In this document: one piece after another, positions 44,077 to 52,948 of the stretch
How positions within the stretch are numbered: the first letter of the stretch is position 1
Layout: each line of letters opens with the position of its first letter
Source of the DNA: Marinobacter sp. F4218
GTDB lineage: Bacteria; Pseudomonadota; Gammaproteobacteria; Pseudomonadales; Oleiphilaceae
Direction: 5' to 3'
Length of the DNA: 64,000 nucleotides
Assembly: GCF_019443085.1 (NCBI RefSeq)
Contig: NZ_JAHZIL010000003.1
Coordinates: 620,001-684,000 of the forward strand
Notes under the pieces: model-generated
Databases searched by the model: none
What the model saw: only the letters and a program-made list of their open reading frames with translations
Told to the model about the DNA's origin: nothing
Program-made: the position numbers and the translations under genes

Positions 44077-44849
44077 CGCGCCGCGATGGCGTCAAGCTCG
44101 CCGGCAGCGCGGGCGGCATCCAGAGCCTGCTGCAGGTCGGCGACAATGGCGGGATCGGTGTTCTTGCTGAAGGCCAGATACATGGGTGTCTCACGGAAAA
44201 CCAGAACCGGTTTCAGCCCGGTAATCCCATGCTCCTGCTCGGCGACCAGTGGCCCGACCAAACCGTCCGTTACCCATAGATCTGCCTGCCCCAGCATCAG
44301 TCGCCGGGTGTTCACGTCACCCGACATACCCATGGCCACATTGAATCCCTGACCCACCAGGTACTCCGACATGACATCGCCTTTGTAACCGGCAATCTGA
44401 AGCTCCCTGGCGTCCTCCAGGCTATCCAGGGTGATGTCCGAATCCGGGGCGGCAAACAGCGTCCACTTTATCGAGGCCAATGGCCCGACCCACTGGAACA
44501 GGTCTTCACGCTCCTCGGTTCGGGCCGTGCAGAACAGCCCATGGTTCTCGCGGCCCTGGACCCAGTCATAGGCGTAGCTCCAGGCCCGCATCTTCATCAC
44601 GTAGTCATAGTCCACCCGGGCCAGCATGGCCTTAACCATATCGCTGCAGATACCGGTGATGTCATCCTCGTCATGGGCAAAGCTCTTACCGGATACCGAC
44701 GCGTTGTAGGGCGGGTAGTTCTCGGTAAAAATGTAGAGCCTTTCGGCGGCAACCGAGGCAGTAGCGAAGGCTGCGAGTGTGAGAGCCAGAACACCGGATT
44801 TGGCGGCCTTGAATAGGGTGGTTACGACCGCTGTTGATTCACTGGGCAT
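44067..44849 (-). CDS. Periplasmic solute-binding protein, PBP type 2
   Basis: 260 residues with an N-terminal signal peptide (SGVLALTLAAFATASVAA, cleavage near AAE) and an amino-acid-binding type fold: LYIFTENYPPYN, GICSDMVKAML, then VQGRENHGLFCTARTEER and DLFQWVGPLASIKW. No permease or ATPase is beside it, so it may be a sensor-linked or orphan binding protein. The divergent region 44850-45077 has no recognisable gene. Confidence 0.85.
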   Translation of the reverse strand: MPSESTAVVTTLFKAAKSGVLALTLAAFATASVAAERLYIFTENYPPYNASVSGKSFAHDEDDITGICSDMVKAMLARVDYDYVMKMRAWSYAYDWVQGRENHGLFCTARTEEREDLFQWVGPLASIKWTLFAAPDSDITLDSLEDARELQIAGYKGDVMSEYLVGQGFNVAMGMSGDVNTRRLMLGQADLWVTDGLVGPLVAEQEHGITGLKPVLVFRETPMYLAFSKNTDPAIVADLQQALDAARAAGELDAIAARYE

Positions 44850-45077
44850 TTCGTGTCCTTGATCAAAGATAGGGTTGATGAAGAGGGACCATTCACCGGC
44901 AGGTTACCTGACCGAGCCAGACGCCATCATTGCAAAAGCTACATACTGTACGTTCCGGCCAGTCGACTTGAGCGATTCTGCCAATAACGCCCATGATTGC
45001 GCGTCCACGAAAAAAAGTCAGTGACAAAACGTATCCGGAAAGGAAACGAATCGAAATCAATACCTTGAAAAGATCCT

Positions 45078-45980
45078 TCAGTGTCGGTCACGACCGCTGG
45101 AAGGCGGCTCGCCGGTACTGACTACCGTGGGGCCGATCACCGACAGTACGTGCGGCCGACACACCACATCAAGTGGCGTTTTTCCTACGACGTCGCCATC
45201 CGCGGTGACCGTTTTCGGCTTCCCGGTCCGTACCGAACAGCGTATGCCCTTCAGGTGGACAATAGTGCTGGTCCGCTGGGGGGAGCGCCGGTGTAGCCGG
45301 ACCATCAGAAAGGTGAGCAGCAGTTGGAACAGGTGCCGTGGTTTTACTGCGATGACATCCAGCTGACCGTCATTGGCGGACGCCTCGGGAATCTCGTTCC
45401 CGCCACCGAAAAAGGCGCCGCTGGCCACGGCAATGGACAGCCACCGCCCTTTGACAAAAGCCTTGTCACAGCGAATTTCCGCCCGGAAACCTCGTTTGGC
45501 GTTGATCCGCCGTAACAACCCCAGGCCGTAACTGAAGCGACCGAACAGTTTTTTTTCCGTACCTTCCGACTCCCGCACGGGCAAGGTTCCGAGGCCAATA
45601 TGGGCGACATTGAGAAACAGCGATTGGCCGAATTCCGCAACATCCACCCACTGTCGGGTACCGCTGGCAATGAGGGCACACAGCTCGGCGGGCTCTTCGG
45701 GCAGTCCCAGATTACGGGCGAAGTCATTAGCGGTGCCCGACGGCAGAACCGCCAGGGTGGCCTCTTTTTCCACGCACAACTGCGCTCCGCGATTCACTGA
45801 GCCATCACCGCCGGCTACCATAACCACATCCCCGGCTTTCACTCTGTCGGCCCAATCATCGTCGCCGAAGTCACAGCATTCCGGATCCGGGATACCGGCT
45901 GACGCCAGTGCGTCACGCCAGAATTCTCGCCCCCGTTCGCCCGAACCGGCTTTCCGGTTTGCCACCAGCCAATGGGTCAT
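45078..45980 (-). CDS. Diacylglycerol/lipid kinase family protein (YegS-like)
   Basis: 300 residues from the ATG at 45980; the frame is open further upstream but without homology. Family features: LVANRKAGSGERG near the start, VMVAGGDGSVNRGAQ (the GGDG phosphate loop), LAVLPSGTANDFARNLGLP and FLNVAHIGLG. DAG-kinase-like enzymes phosphorylate lipids or related alcohols with ATP; the substrate is not determined. Convergent with nothing; the next gene is divergent at 46091. Confidence 0.88.
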   Translation of the reverse strand: MTHWLVANRKAGSGERGREFWRDALASAGIPDPECCDFGDDDWADRVKAGDVVMVAGGDGSVNRGAQLCVEKEATLAVLPSGTANDFARNLGLPEEPAELCALIASGTRQWVDVAEFGQSLFLNVAHIGLGTLPVRESEGTEKKLFGRFSYGLGLLRRINAKRGFRAEIRCDKAFVKGRWLSIAVASGAFFGGGNEIPEASANDGQLDVIAVKPRHLFQLLLTFLMVRLHRRSPQRTSTIVHLKGIRCSVRTGKPKTVTADGDVVGKTPLDVVCRPHVLSVIGPTVVSTGEPPSSGRDRH

Positions 45981-46090
45981 TTCAGATCGTTCCTGTATCT
46001 GCCCGTTCGATCGCGCATCGCACACAGCACCGTATTCAGACAAACGATAACCCATTGGCCCCGAATCCGCCTCACGACTATGGTTGATGT

Positions 46091-46828
46091 ATGGAGAACA
46101 ATGGTTATGTCGCCCATATCGGTTTCCTGTATCCCGGCCACGCTGCCGAGGATGATTATCCGCGCCTGGCCAGGATGGTGCACCCGGCCGCAGACATCCG
46201 GGTCATCCACACGAACTTTACTGCAGACGCTCACACGGTGGAGGCGCTGACCGAGATGGGGAGCCCCCCGAGACTGATCGAGGGTGCGGCCCGGCTTCGC
46301 GACTCGGGCATTGAAGCGGTTCTATGGACCTCCACCAGCGCCAGTTTTGTCCGGGGGCTCGATGGCATCCGGGAGCAGATCGATACCCTGGAGAAAGCCT
46401 TGCAGGTTCCAGCGTCCACCACCGCCATGGCGTTCGCCCGGGCAGTCACTGCGATCGATGCCCGGAAGGTAGCCATCGCGGCCACCTATCCGGACGACGT
46501 GGCCGCCCTGTTCCAGAGCTTTCTGGAACACTTCGACATTGAGGTGGTGAGACTGGCTAGCCACGGTATTGCCACCGCCGCCGAAGCCGGCATGCTGGGC
46601 AGGGACGCCGTGCTGCGGTTCGTTAGCGAGAACAATCACCCGGATGCCGATGCCGTGCTGATCCCGGACACCGCACTGCACTCGGCAAGCTGGTTGGAGG
46701 AGCTGGAAACCGCGGCCGGCAAACCGGTACTCACCGCCAACCAGGTCAGCTTCTGGGAAGGGCTGCGTCTGTGTGGCAAATTGACGCCCCAGCAGGGACT
46801 GGGCACACTCTTCGCCACAGAACTCTGA
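46091..46828 (+). CDS. Maleate isomerase/Asp-Glu racemase-superfamily protein lacking the catalytic cysteines
   Basis: 245 residues. The overall pattern (HIGFLYPGHAAEDDYPRLA, AVLWTSTSASFVRG, ASTTAMAFARAV, ADAVLIPDTALHS) is that of maleate cis-trans isomerase and arylmalonate decarboxylase relatives. The family's two active-site cysteines normally lie in a C-T-S type motif in the middle and in a second motif near residue 193. Here those places read W79-T80-S81 and D193-T194, and the only cysteine is C228. Unless another residue substitutes, it is not a classic racemase/isomerase. It is followed 51 bases later by a haloalkane dehalogenase. Confidence 0.75.
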   Translation: MENNGYVAHIGFLYPGHAAEDDYPRLARMVHPAADIRVIHTNFTADAHTVEALTEMGSPPRLIEGAARLRDSGIEAVLWTSTSASFVRGLDGIREQIDTLEKALQVPASTTAMAFARAVTAIDARKVAIAATYPDDVAALFQSFLEHFDIEVVRLASHGIATAAEAGMLGRDAVLRFVSENNHPDADAVLIPDTALHSASWLEELETAAGKPVLTANQVSFWEGLRLCGKLTPQQGLGTLFATEL

Positions 46829-46879
46829 AGCCGACCGGCCTCAGCCAGACGAACAAAAAAGGATAACAAGGCCTCCGCC

Positions 46880-47770
46880 ATGGATTTCGTCAGAACCCCC
46901 GATAAGCGATTTGAACGCCTGCTGGATTACCCCTTCGAGCCCCACTACGTCCAGCTTGATAACCTGCGAATGCATTATGTCGACGAGGGACCCGCGGAGG
47001 CCAGGCCGATACTGATGCTGCACGGTGAGCCCTCCTGGTCCTACCTCTACCGGCACATGATTCCGGTCTGTGCGGCGGCGGGCCATCGGGTCATTGCGCC
47101 GGACCTGATCGGCTTCGGCAAATCCGACAAACCCACGTCGATTGATGATTACAGTTACCAGCAGCATATGGACTGGATGCAGTCGTTCATTGACCAGCTC
47201 GAACTGACTGACATCACCCTGGTGTGCCAGGACTGGGGATCGTTACTGGGCCTGCGCCTTGCAGCCGAGAACCCGGACCGGTTCCGGGCCATTGTAGTGG
47301 GCAACGGCATGCTGCCGACCGGCGATCAGAAAGCGCCACCGGCGTTCAAGATCTGGAAGAATTTTGCCCTGTACAGCCCGTGGTTCCCCATTGCCCGGAT
47401 CATCAGGACCGGCTCGTTCCGCAAACTGGGGCCGGAGGAGATGCGCGCCTACGACGCTCCGTTTCCCGGCAAAAAGTACAAGGCAGGTGCCCGGGCCTTT
47501 CCCAGGCTGGTGCCCATGACCCCGGACGACCCGGCCACAGACGCCAATCGATCCGCCTGGAAGGTACTGGAACAATGGGAAAAGCCATTCCTCACCACCT
47601 TCAGTAATGGCGATCCGATTACCCGGGGTGGCGACCGGTACCTGCAGGAGCGAATTCCGGGCGCCAAAAACCAGCCCCACGTCACCCTCAAGGGCGGCCA
47701 CTTCCTTCAGGAAGATTCCCCAGTGCCCTTCGCCCGGGCGATCAACGACCTGCTGGCCACCATGGCCTGA
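46880..47770 (+). CDS. Haloalkane dehalogenase, subfamily I type
   Basis: 296 residues, an alpha/beta hydrolase that hydrolyses carbon-halogen bonds to alcohol, halide and proton. The nucleophile is the Asp in LVCQDWGSLLGL, with the following Trp as halide ligand. LHGEPSWSYLYRHM has the second halide ligand Trp and the HGEPSW signature. Then come SNGDPITRGG (acid) and LKGGHFLQEDSP (catalytic His). Subfamily I enzymes (DhlA-like) have this acid placement. The isomerase-like gene upstream is in the same direction and may be co-transcribed. Confidence 0.9.
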   Translation: MDFVRTPDKRFERLLDYPFEPHYVQLDNLRMHYVDEGPAEARPILMLHGEPSWSYLYRHMIPVCAAAGHRVIAPDLIGFGKSDKPTSIDDYSYQQHMDWMQSFIDQLELTDITLVCQDWGSLLGLRLAAENPDRFRAIVVGNGMLPTGDQKAPPAFKIWKNFALYSPWFPIARIIRTGSFRKLGPEEMRAYDAPFPGKKYKAGARAFPRLVPMTPDDPATDANRSAWKVLEQWEKPFLTTFSNGDPITRGGDRYLQERIPGAKNQPHVTLKGGHFLQEDSPVPFARAINDLLATMA

Positions 47771-47784
47771 TCTGGCCGGGCACG

Positions 47785-48675
47785 TCAGTTCTGTCCTGCC
47801 GGCACCCGTGGCCGGTAGTGCCAGGACGACCAGGTGTACAGGGCCAGGGCGACCCAGATCACCACGAAACTGACCAGCTGGACCTGACTCAGGGGTTCCC
47901 CGAAGACCAGCAGCGCGATGAAGAACTGCAGCGTCGGGTTGATGTACATCAGAAACCCTACCGTAGCCAGGCGAAGGCGGCGCGCCGCGCCCGCGAACAA
48001 CAGCAGCGGAATGGCGGTGACGATTCCGCTCGCCATCAGCAGTGCGCCGATAGAAACGCTGTCGCCGAAGTGGGACAGCTCCGCATGGCGAAGCCAGCCG
48101 AAGGTCATCAACCCGACGGGCAACAGCAACAGAGTTTCCACAAACAGACCCGACAGCCCGTCCAGCACGACCTGCTTGCGCAGCAAACCGTAGGTGCCGA
48201 AACTGATCGCCAGCGCCAGGGTAATCCAGGGCAACTCGCCGAGCATGACCAATTGGATCAGAATACCGATGCCGGCCAGCATCACTGCCGCCATTTGCCA
48301 CGGCCCCATCCGCTCGCGAAGCACCAGCATGCCCAGGGCGACGTTCACCAGCGGCGTCAGGAAATAGCCAAGACTTGCCTGCAGTACGTGCCGGGTCTCC
48401 ACGGAATAGATGTATATACCCCAGTTCGCCGCGATCAGCAGGGCACAGCCCAGCACCCGCCATAACTGCCTGGGATTCCCGAGCGCTGCCCGCACGGCTG
48501 GCCAACGACGCAGCCCCGTGATCACCAAAGCCAGAAAGACGCAGGACCAGATAATCCGGTGAACCAGGATTTCGAACGCCGGCACCCCTTCGAAAAGCGC
48601 GAAGAACAGCGGGAAACAGCCCCAGATGGTGTAGGCAGACAGTCCATAACAGACGCCCCGGGTGGTCTCGTTCAT
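47785..48675 (-). CDS. rarD: RarD-type EamA transporter
   Basis: 296 residues with about ten helices and two EamA repeats. RarD strings: GVCYGLSAYTIWGCFPLFFALFEGVP, HRIIWSCVFLALVI, NWGIYIYSVETRHVLQASLGYFLTPLVNVALG-type residues (ETRHVLQASLGYF core). The family is linked to chloramphenicol sensitivity and drug/metabolite export. It overlaps the preceding DMT gene by four bases (ATGA at 48672-48675), so both are expressed together. Confidence 0.92.
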   Translation of the reverse strand: MNETTRGVCYGLSAYTIWGCFPLFFALFEGVPAFEILVHRIIWSCVFLALVITGLRRWPAVRAALGNPRQLWRVLGCALLIAANWGIYIYSVETRHVLQASLGYFLTPLVNVALGMLVLRERMGPWQMAAVMLAGIGILIQLVMLGELPWITLALAISFGTYGLLRKQVVLDGLSGLFVETLLLLPVGLMTFGWLRHAELSHFGDSVSIGALLMASGIVTAIPLLLFAGAARRLRLATVGFLMYINPTLQFFIALLVFGEPLSQVQLVSFVVIWVALALYTWSSWHYRPRVPAGQN

Positions 48676-49559
48676 GCGGACTTCTTCTGGGTAACGACCA
48701 GGGCCACCCCGGTAATGGCCACCAGGCCGCCAATCATGGCCAGGCCCCCGAGGCGCTCATCGAACAGCAGGTAGGCTTCCAGTGCCGTAACCGGGGGCAC
48801 CAGGTAGAACAGGCTCGCCACCTGGGAGGCAGCGCCCTGGCGAATGAGCCACATCAGCAGCAGGATTGCACCGATGGACACACCGAGGACCAGCCAGGCC
48901 ATGGACAGCTGCAGTTGCAGGCTCCACTCAACCTCCCTGGACTCCAGGGCGAAGGCACCGATGGCAAAGAAGGTGGCGGCAGCGCCGTACTGGATCAGGG
49001 TACCGGCAACCAGATCCGCTCCGGTGCCGTGGCGTTTCTGGTACACCGTGCCCATGGAGATCCCCGCCAGCGCGAAGACTGCCCACAGCAGGGCCCAAGG
49101 CGAAAACCCGACACTGGATCCGGTGCCGCCGAACTTTTCCACCAGCACCAGGGTCACGCCAACCAGCCCCAGCGCCAGGCCCAGCCATTGGCGACGACTC
49201 ACGGTCTCTTTCAGGAACACGACCGCCGCCGCCGCGGTGACCAGCGGCTGAAGGCCAACAATCAGCGACACAATACCCGATGCCATCCCACCCTCAATGG
49301 CATAGTAAACGCCGCCCAGGTAACAGCCGTGAACCAGGATGCCGGTGACGGCCAGGTGGCCGGCGCCGCGCCAGCCCGGCCAGCGAGTCTTCATCAGCCA
49401 GGCCAGCCCGAGCAGCAAAACCAGCGTCAACAGCATACGGATCAACAGGAGCGTAAACGGCTCCGCAAAGGGCAAACCGTATTTGGCGCCAATAAAACCG
49501 GTGCTCCAGAGCCAGACAAACAGGGCGGGAACAAAAAACGAATAGAAGAATGAACGCAT
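48672..49559 (-). CDS. DMT-superfamily EamA exporter
   Basis: 295 residues from the ATG at 49559, with ten helices and two EamA repeats: VPALFVWLWSTGFIGAKYGL and TLIQYGAAATFFAIGA. The substrate is unknown; related proteins export amino acids or metabolites. It is the first gene of a two-exporter unit with rarD. An upstream in-frame TTG at 49568 is an alternative start. Confidence 0.88.
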   Translation of the reverse strand: MRSFFYSFFVPALFVWLWSTGFIGAKYGLPFAEPFTLLLIRMLLTLVLLLGLAWLMKTRWPGWRGAGHLAVTGILVHGCYLGGVYYAIEGGMASGIVSLIVGLQPLVTAAAAVVFLKETVSRRQWLGLALGLVGVTLVLVEKFGGTGSSVGFSPWALLWAVFALAGISMGTVYQKRHGTGADLVAGTLIQYGAAATFFAIGAFALESREVEWSLQLQLSMAWLVLGVSIGAILLLMWLIRQGAASQVASLFYLVPPVTALEAYLLFDERLGGLAMIGGLVAITGVALVVTQKKSA

Positions 49560-49660
49560 GCGTTGCAACCGAAATCAGTGATGGCTTCCAGTACGGCCAC
49601 TATAGTAGTTAGCTGGCAAACAAAACAGATACAGAAAACCGGGTGAATAACCAGTACAGA

Positions 49661-51859
49661 TCATCGGGTTTCCCTACCGGGCAGGTGCACCTCAACGGTT
49701 GGTTCTTCTGCATGCCAATGGCCGCTCCAGGTAACATCCGGCGCGGCCCCCTGACGCGGCTGAATGGCTATGGAGATGGGTCCGAAACTGGTGGGCGCGG
49801 GCCCGAAACGGATGGGCCGGTCCTGGTCCAGCCAGCGCTCAGGCACCCCGGCGCAGAGAATCAGCCGGTCACCCTCCTCCCGTACGAAACAGTTCCGAAC
49901 CATCAGCACCCACTCGGCCGAGGCCCAGACGTGGTGACCGTCGCCCATGCATCCACCCCCGGTGCCGGGATGGATAGCCTCCGGCCACTGACCCGTTGGC
50001 GAGGCGAGGCCCGCCACGGAGTCCATCAGGTCAAGATAACGGGCATCGCCGGCCCGAAGCAGTACCTGGGCCACATGCAGGGTGAGGTATGCGTTCAGTC
50101 CGGAGTGGATCATATCCTGGTAGAACGCCCCCTTCACAAAACAGTTCTCCAGCAGGAATTCGACACAATCGAGCAACCGGCGATCATCCGGCTGGCAGAG
50201 CTGGGTCGGATACCCCATTGCCAGGGACCCGATAGCTCCGGCATCCATCCGTCGATAGGGGGACGCTGGCATGCCAGGGCGTTTGAGCCGGCGTTCACAG
50301 CCGGCGAGGCTGCGGTCCACGGTCTGGGTGAATTCCCGGGCCCCGGCCGCAAACATGTCACTGGTGTCCGGATCGTCCGAGGCCAGCAGTTCGGAGGCTG
50401 CTCTCAAACCGGCGATACCCCAGAAATCATCCCAGTAATAGTAATCGTTGGGGCCCAAATGTTCGGCACTGAACCCTGCCGGCAACAGCCCGGCATGGGG
50501 CTTGTCCAGGGTACCGCTCACGCGTTTCTTCTGGATCCAGTGAGCGCCCTTGCTGACCGGTTCAAACCAGTCGATGGGCATTTTCCGCCCCGTCATCGCG
50601 AAAAAGCGCTGCAAAATCCACAGAACTTCGCCGTTGGCATCCCACTCGCCCTCCTGGGACCGGAAATACCCGTTCTTCAGCTGGCGGTCCGGGAACTGGT
50701 TCAGGGCGCGCTCGGCACGCTCGGTCATTCCGGCACACAGCAGCGCATGGATAATAAACGCGGCGTCCCGGAACCAGAATCGCTTGTAGGTATAGGGACC
50801 GGGGTAGACGTCTTCAGGCGAATGGAGCACCAGCGACCGGATTGCGGCCTCGTACAGAAACTGCCAGGTTTCATCCGGGCACTCCAGCCGGGCGTGGCCC
50901 TCCAGTGTTTCGTCCCAGGCTTCCGGGCGCAGACCAGCCACCGGTTCATCTGCCAGGGGCACGGTAACCGTCAGCTTGGCAGCTTTCCCAGCCTGTACCG
51001 GAAACAGCGCTGCCGCGGTAACCATACCCACGTCACATACGCCTTCGGTCTGATCTTCCTTGTCCGCCAGATGGATATGAACATCCCCCTGCCGGTAGTC
51101 AGAGACGTGGTGGCTGCGAGCCGGCTCACTGAAGAACACCGGCTGTTTGCCCTCCACCCGCCAGGCGTCGCGTTGGTCCGACAGGTTCACCCGGTGAATG
51201 AAGGCGACCCCTTCCGGATTGGCGGGGCGCAGCGATAACACCAATGAACCGGAAACGTCAGAGTGCCCCTCCAATTCAAGCTGGCATACCGGTCGGCCAT
51301 GCTCGATCACGACCCGCGCACGGCTGATCAGCTTCAGCCCCTCCATCTCCGATTCAGTGACCACGCAGGGATTGCTACCGAGCTCCTGCCACTGCCGGCT
51401 GACCCGGCAACGAGATGGCAGCAGGCAACGGCCGTCGTCCGCCAGGAGCCAGCCATCCAGGGACCAGCCATCGTACAACGGGGTCAACAGCCCCCGTGGA
51501 TCCACAACCGGCAAGGCTTCCACATCCGGCTGGCCCACGGCAGTCCAGTTGCGGTTACTCAGGTTGATGTGGGTAATCGAGAAAGCCCGGGGGATGAAGG
51601 CAGCGTCTGTGGGGTCAAACTGGCGCTCCACCCAATAGGGCCAGACCCAATCCAGATTGTGCTGGATCACCCGGCTGTTGATCAGGCCTCGGGCATGGAA
51701 CACCACCCCGGCCCGCAGCAGCTCGATAGGCTCGCCCACTTCCGACGGCTGGGCAAAGCCATGCAGTTTGCCCAGCAGAGCGATCGGGTCGAGAAAACCA
51801 TGCCGATGGGCCATATGCTTGACCAGATAACGCCAGGGCAACCATTTCATCCAGCTCAT
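49661..51859 (-). CDS. Six-hairpin glycosidase-like protein
   Basis: 732 residues from the ATG at 51859. The N-terminal half has beta-rich domains (QFDPTDAAFIPRAFSITHINLS, LELEGHSDVSGSLVLSLRP). The C-terminal half is an (alpha/alpha)6 toroid like glycogen debranching enzymes and GH15-type glycosidases: YTYKRFWFRDAAFIIHALL, EWDANGEVLWILQRFF and DYYYWDDFWGIAGLRA. The RD and E/D positions are those of catalytic acid/base residues in such barrels. There is no signal peptide, so it acts in the cytosol. Its ATG overlaps the stop of the VTT protein gene. The substrate is unknown. Confidence 0.78.
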   Translation of the reverse strand: MSWMKWLPWRYLVKHMAHRHGFLDPIALLGKLHGFAQPSEVGEPIELLRAGVVFHARGLINSRVIQHNLDWVWPYWVERQFDPTDAAFIPRAFSITHINLSNRNWTAVGQPDVEALPVVDPRGLLTPLYDGWSLDGWLLADDGRCLLPSRCRVSRQWQELGSNPCVVTESEMEGLKLISRARVVIEHGRPVCQLELEGHSDVSGSLVLSLRPANPEGVAFIHRVNLSDQRDAWRVEGKQPVFFSEPARSHHVSDYRQGDVHIHLADKEDQTEGVCDVGMVTAAALFPVQAGKAAKLTVTVPLADEPVAGLRPEAWDETLEGHARLECPDETWQFLYEAAIRSLVLHSPEDVYPGPYTYKRFWFRDAAFIIHALLCAGMTERAERALNQFPDRQLKNGYFRSQEGEWDANGEVLWILQRFFAMTGRKMPIDWFEPVSKGAHWIQKKRVSGTLDKPHAGLLPAGFSAEHLGPNDYYYWDDFWGIAGLRAASELLASDDPDTSDMFAAGAREFTQTVDRSLAGCERRLKRPGMPASPYRRMDAGAIGSLAMGYPTQLCQPDDRRLLDCVEFLLENCFVKGAFYQDMIHSGLNAYLTLHVAQVLLRAGDARYLDLMDSVAGLASPTGQWPEAIHPGTGGGCMGDGHHVWASAEWVLMVRNCFVREEGDRLILCAGVPERWLDQDRPIRFGPAPTSFGPISIAIQPRQGAAPDVTWSGHWHAEEPTVEVHLPGRETR

Positions 51860-52590
51860 GGGGTGTAGTCCTCCTCCGTGGTTTCCGTCTCTATCCGGTA
51901 ACGGGCCAGTGCCCGGCGGGCCAGCCGATTGAGAAACACCACCGCCAGCACGGTACCGGCAAAACCGGCCCCGTAGATGGTCCATTCCAACGGCGTGCGG
52001 GCGCTTTCGCGAGCACCGAGCGTTGACAGATCCGCCGCCAGCGAGCCCAGGTAAACGTTATGCAGGGAAAACGGAATCACGCCAAAGAACGTCCCCACGA
52101 TAAAGCCACCGAACGAAAAGTTGGTCAGACCAAACAGGAAATTGGAGAGCTTGCCCGGAAAGAACGGGATCAGTCGCGTGAGCAACACGATTTTCCAGCC
52201 GTGGGGAGCCATCTCACTACTGACCACTGACAGCCGGGCCCTGCTCCGGATATAGACATGGGCGTGTTCGCCCAGAAAATGACGGGCAATTAGAAACGCG
52301 ATGGCTGATCCCAGGGTTGTCCCTACTACCACGTAGGTGGTGCCCTGGACCACGCCAAACACAAATCCCGCGCCAGTAGTCAGCAAGACCCCGGGCAGCA
52401 GGAGCACCATGGCCAGTGCCATGATGCCGATGAACATCGCCGCCGCCCACATACCTTGACTATCGACCCAGCGCAGCAGCTCAAGCACCTGATGGTGAAC
52501 GCCGAACGCGTACAGGAGTCCGACTATCGCGCCGACTCCGGCAACGCTGCCCGCCATCCACAGAATCGGAGACTTTTTCCAGTTGCCCAT
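51856..52590 (-). CDS. TVP38/TMEM64-family VTT-domain membrane protein
   Basis: 244 residues. Six or so membrane helices with the VTT (DedA-like) domain: LTTGAGFVFGVVQGTTYVVVGTTLGSA-type residues (GFVFGVVQGTTYVVVG core), the conserved FPGKLSNFLFGLTNFSFGGF, and GTFFGVIPFSLHNVYLG. These proteins are implicated in lipid scrambling or undecaprenyl-phosphate handling. Its last bases overlap the start of the glycosidase-like gene (ATGA), suggesting linked function, possibly in envelope glycan handling. Confidence 0.9.
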   Translation of the reverse strand: MGNWKKSPILWMAGSVAGVGAIVGLLYAFGVHHQVLELLRWVDSQGMWAAAMFIGIMALAMVLLLPGVLLTTGAGFVFGVVQGTTYVVVGTTLGSAIAFLIARHFLGEHAHVYIRSRARLSVVSSEMAPHGWKIVLLTRLIPFFPGKLSNFLFGLTNFSFGGFIVGTFFGVIPFSLHNVYLGSLAADLSTLGARESARTPLEWTIYGAGFAGTVLAVVFLNRLARRALARYRIETETTEEDYTP

Positions 52591-52654
52591 GGCAACACCC
52601 TAACGCGCGAGCAGACTGGCGCTCAAAGCCGACTTCATCGGCAACGCCTTACCG

Positions 52655-52894
52655 TCACTGGTTGCTGAAAATGGCGTGGAGTTTCTGGGTGAGCTCGACG
52701 GCCTCGGCCCCCAACGGCGTCAGGTAACCACCATCCTTCTGGCTGATCAGGCCCCGGGCAAACAGATTCTCCGCTGCCCTGACGGTTTCCGCAGACGCAG
52801 AATGGGCATGCACCTTGATCCCCTCCTGGGTGGAGCTCGACGGAAACTGGGCCAGAAGATTGAGTTCGGCAAGGTGATCAGCAGAGAATGGCAT
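52655..52894 (-). CDS. TIGR02647-family small protein
   Basis: 79 residues from the ATG at 52894: MPFSADHLAELNLLAQFPSS, STQEGIKVH, ETVRAAENLFARGLISQ and GGYLTPLGAEAVELTQKL. It matches the TIGR02647 small winged-helix-like family, mostly from Pseudomonas-related bacteria, with no known role. A longer in-frame extension to 53560 lies antisense to the pseudouridine synthase and is not credible. It is divergent from that gene. Confidence 0.8.
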   Translation of the reverse strand: MPFSADHLAELNLLAQFPSSSTQEGIKVHAHSASAETVRAAENLFARGLISQKDGGYLTPLGAEAVELTQKLHAIFSNQ

Positions 52895-52948
52895 GGCAAT
52901 TCCTCGTATTATTGTCGTGACTTCCTCACAGCATAGTCGATTAACACC

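Noticed and set aside
44879..45025. 48-codon open frame with start ATG in the gap after the solute-binding protein gene
   Set aside because: No Shine-Dalgarno of note, no homology, and composition like non-coding sequence.
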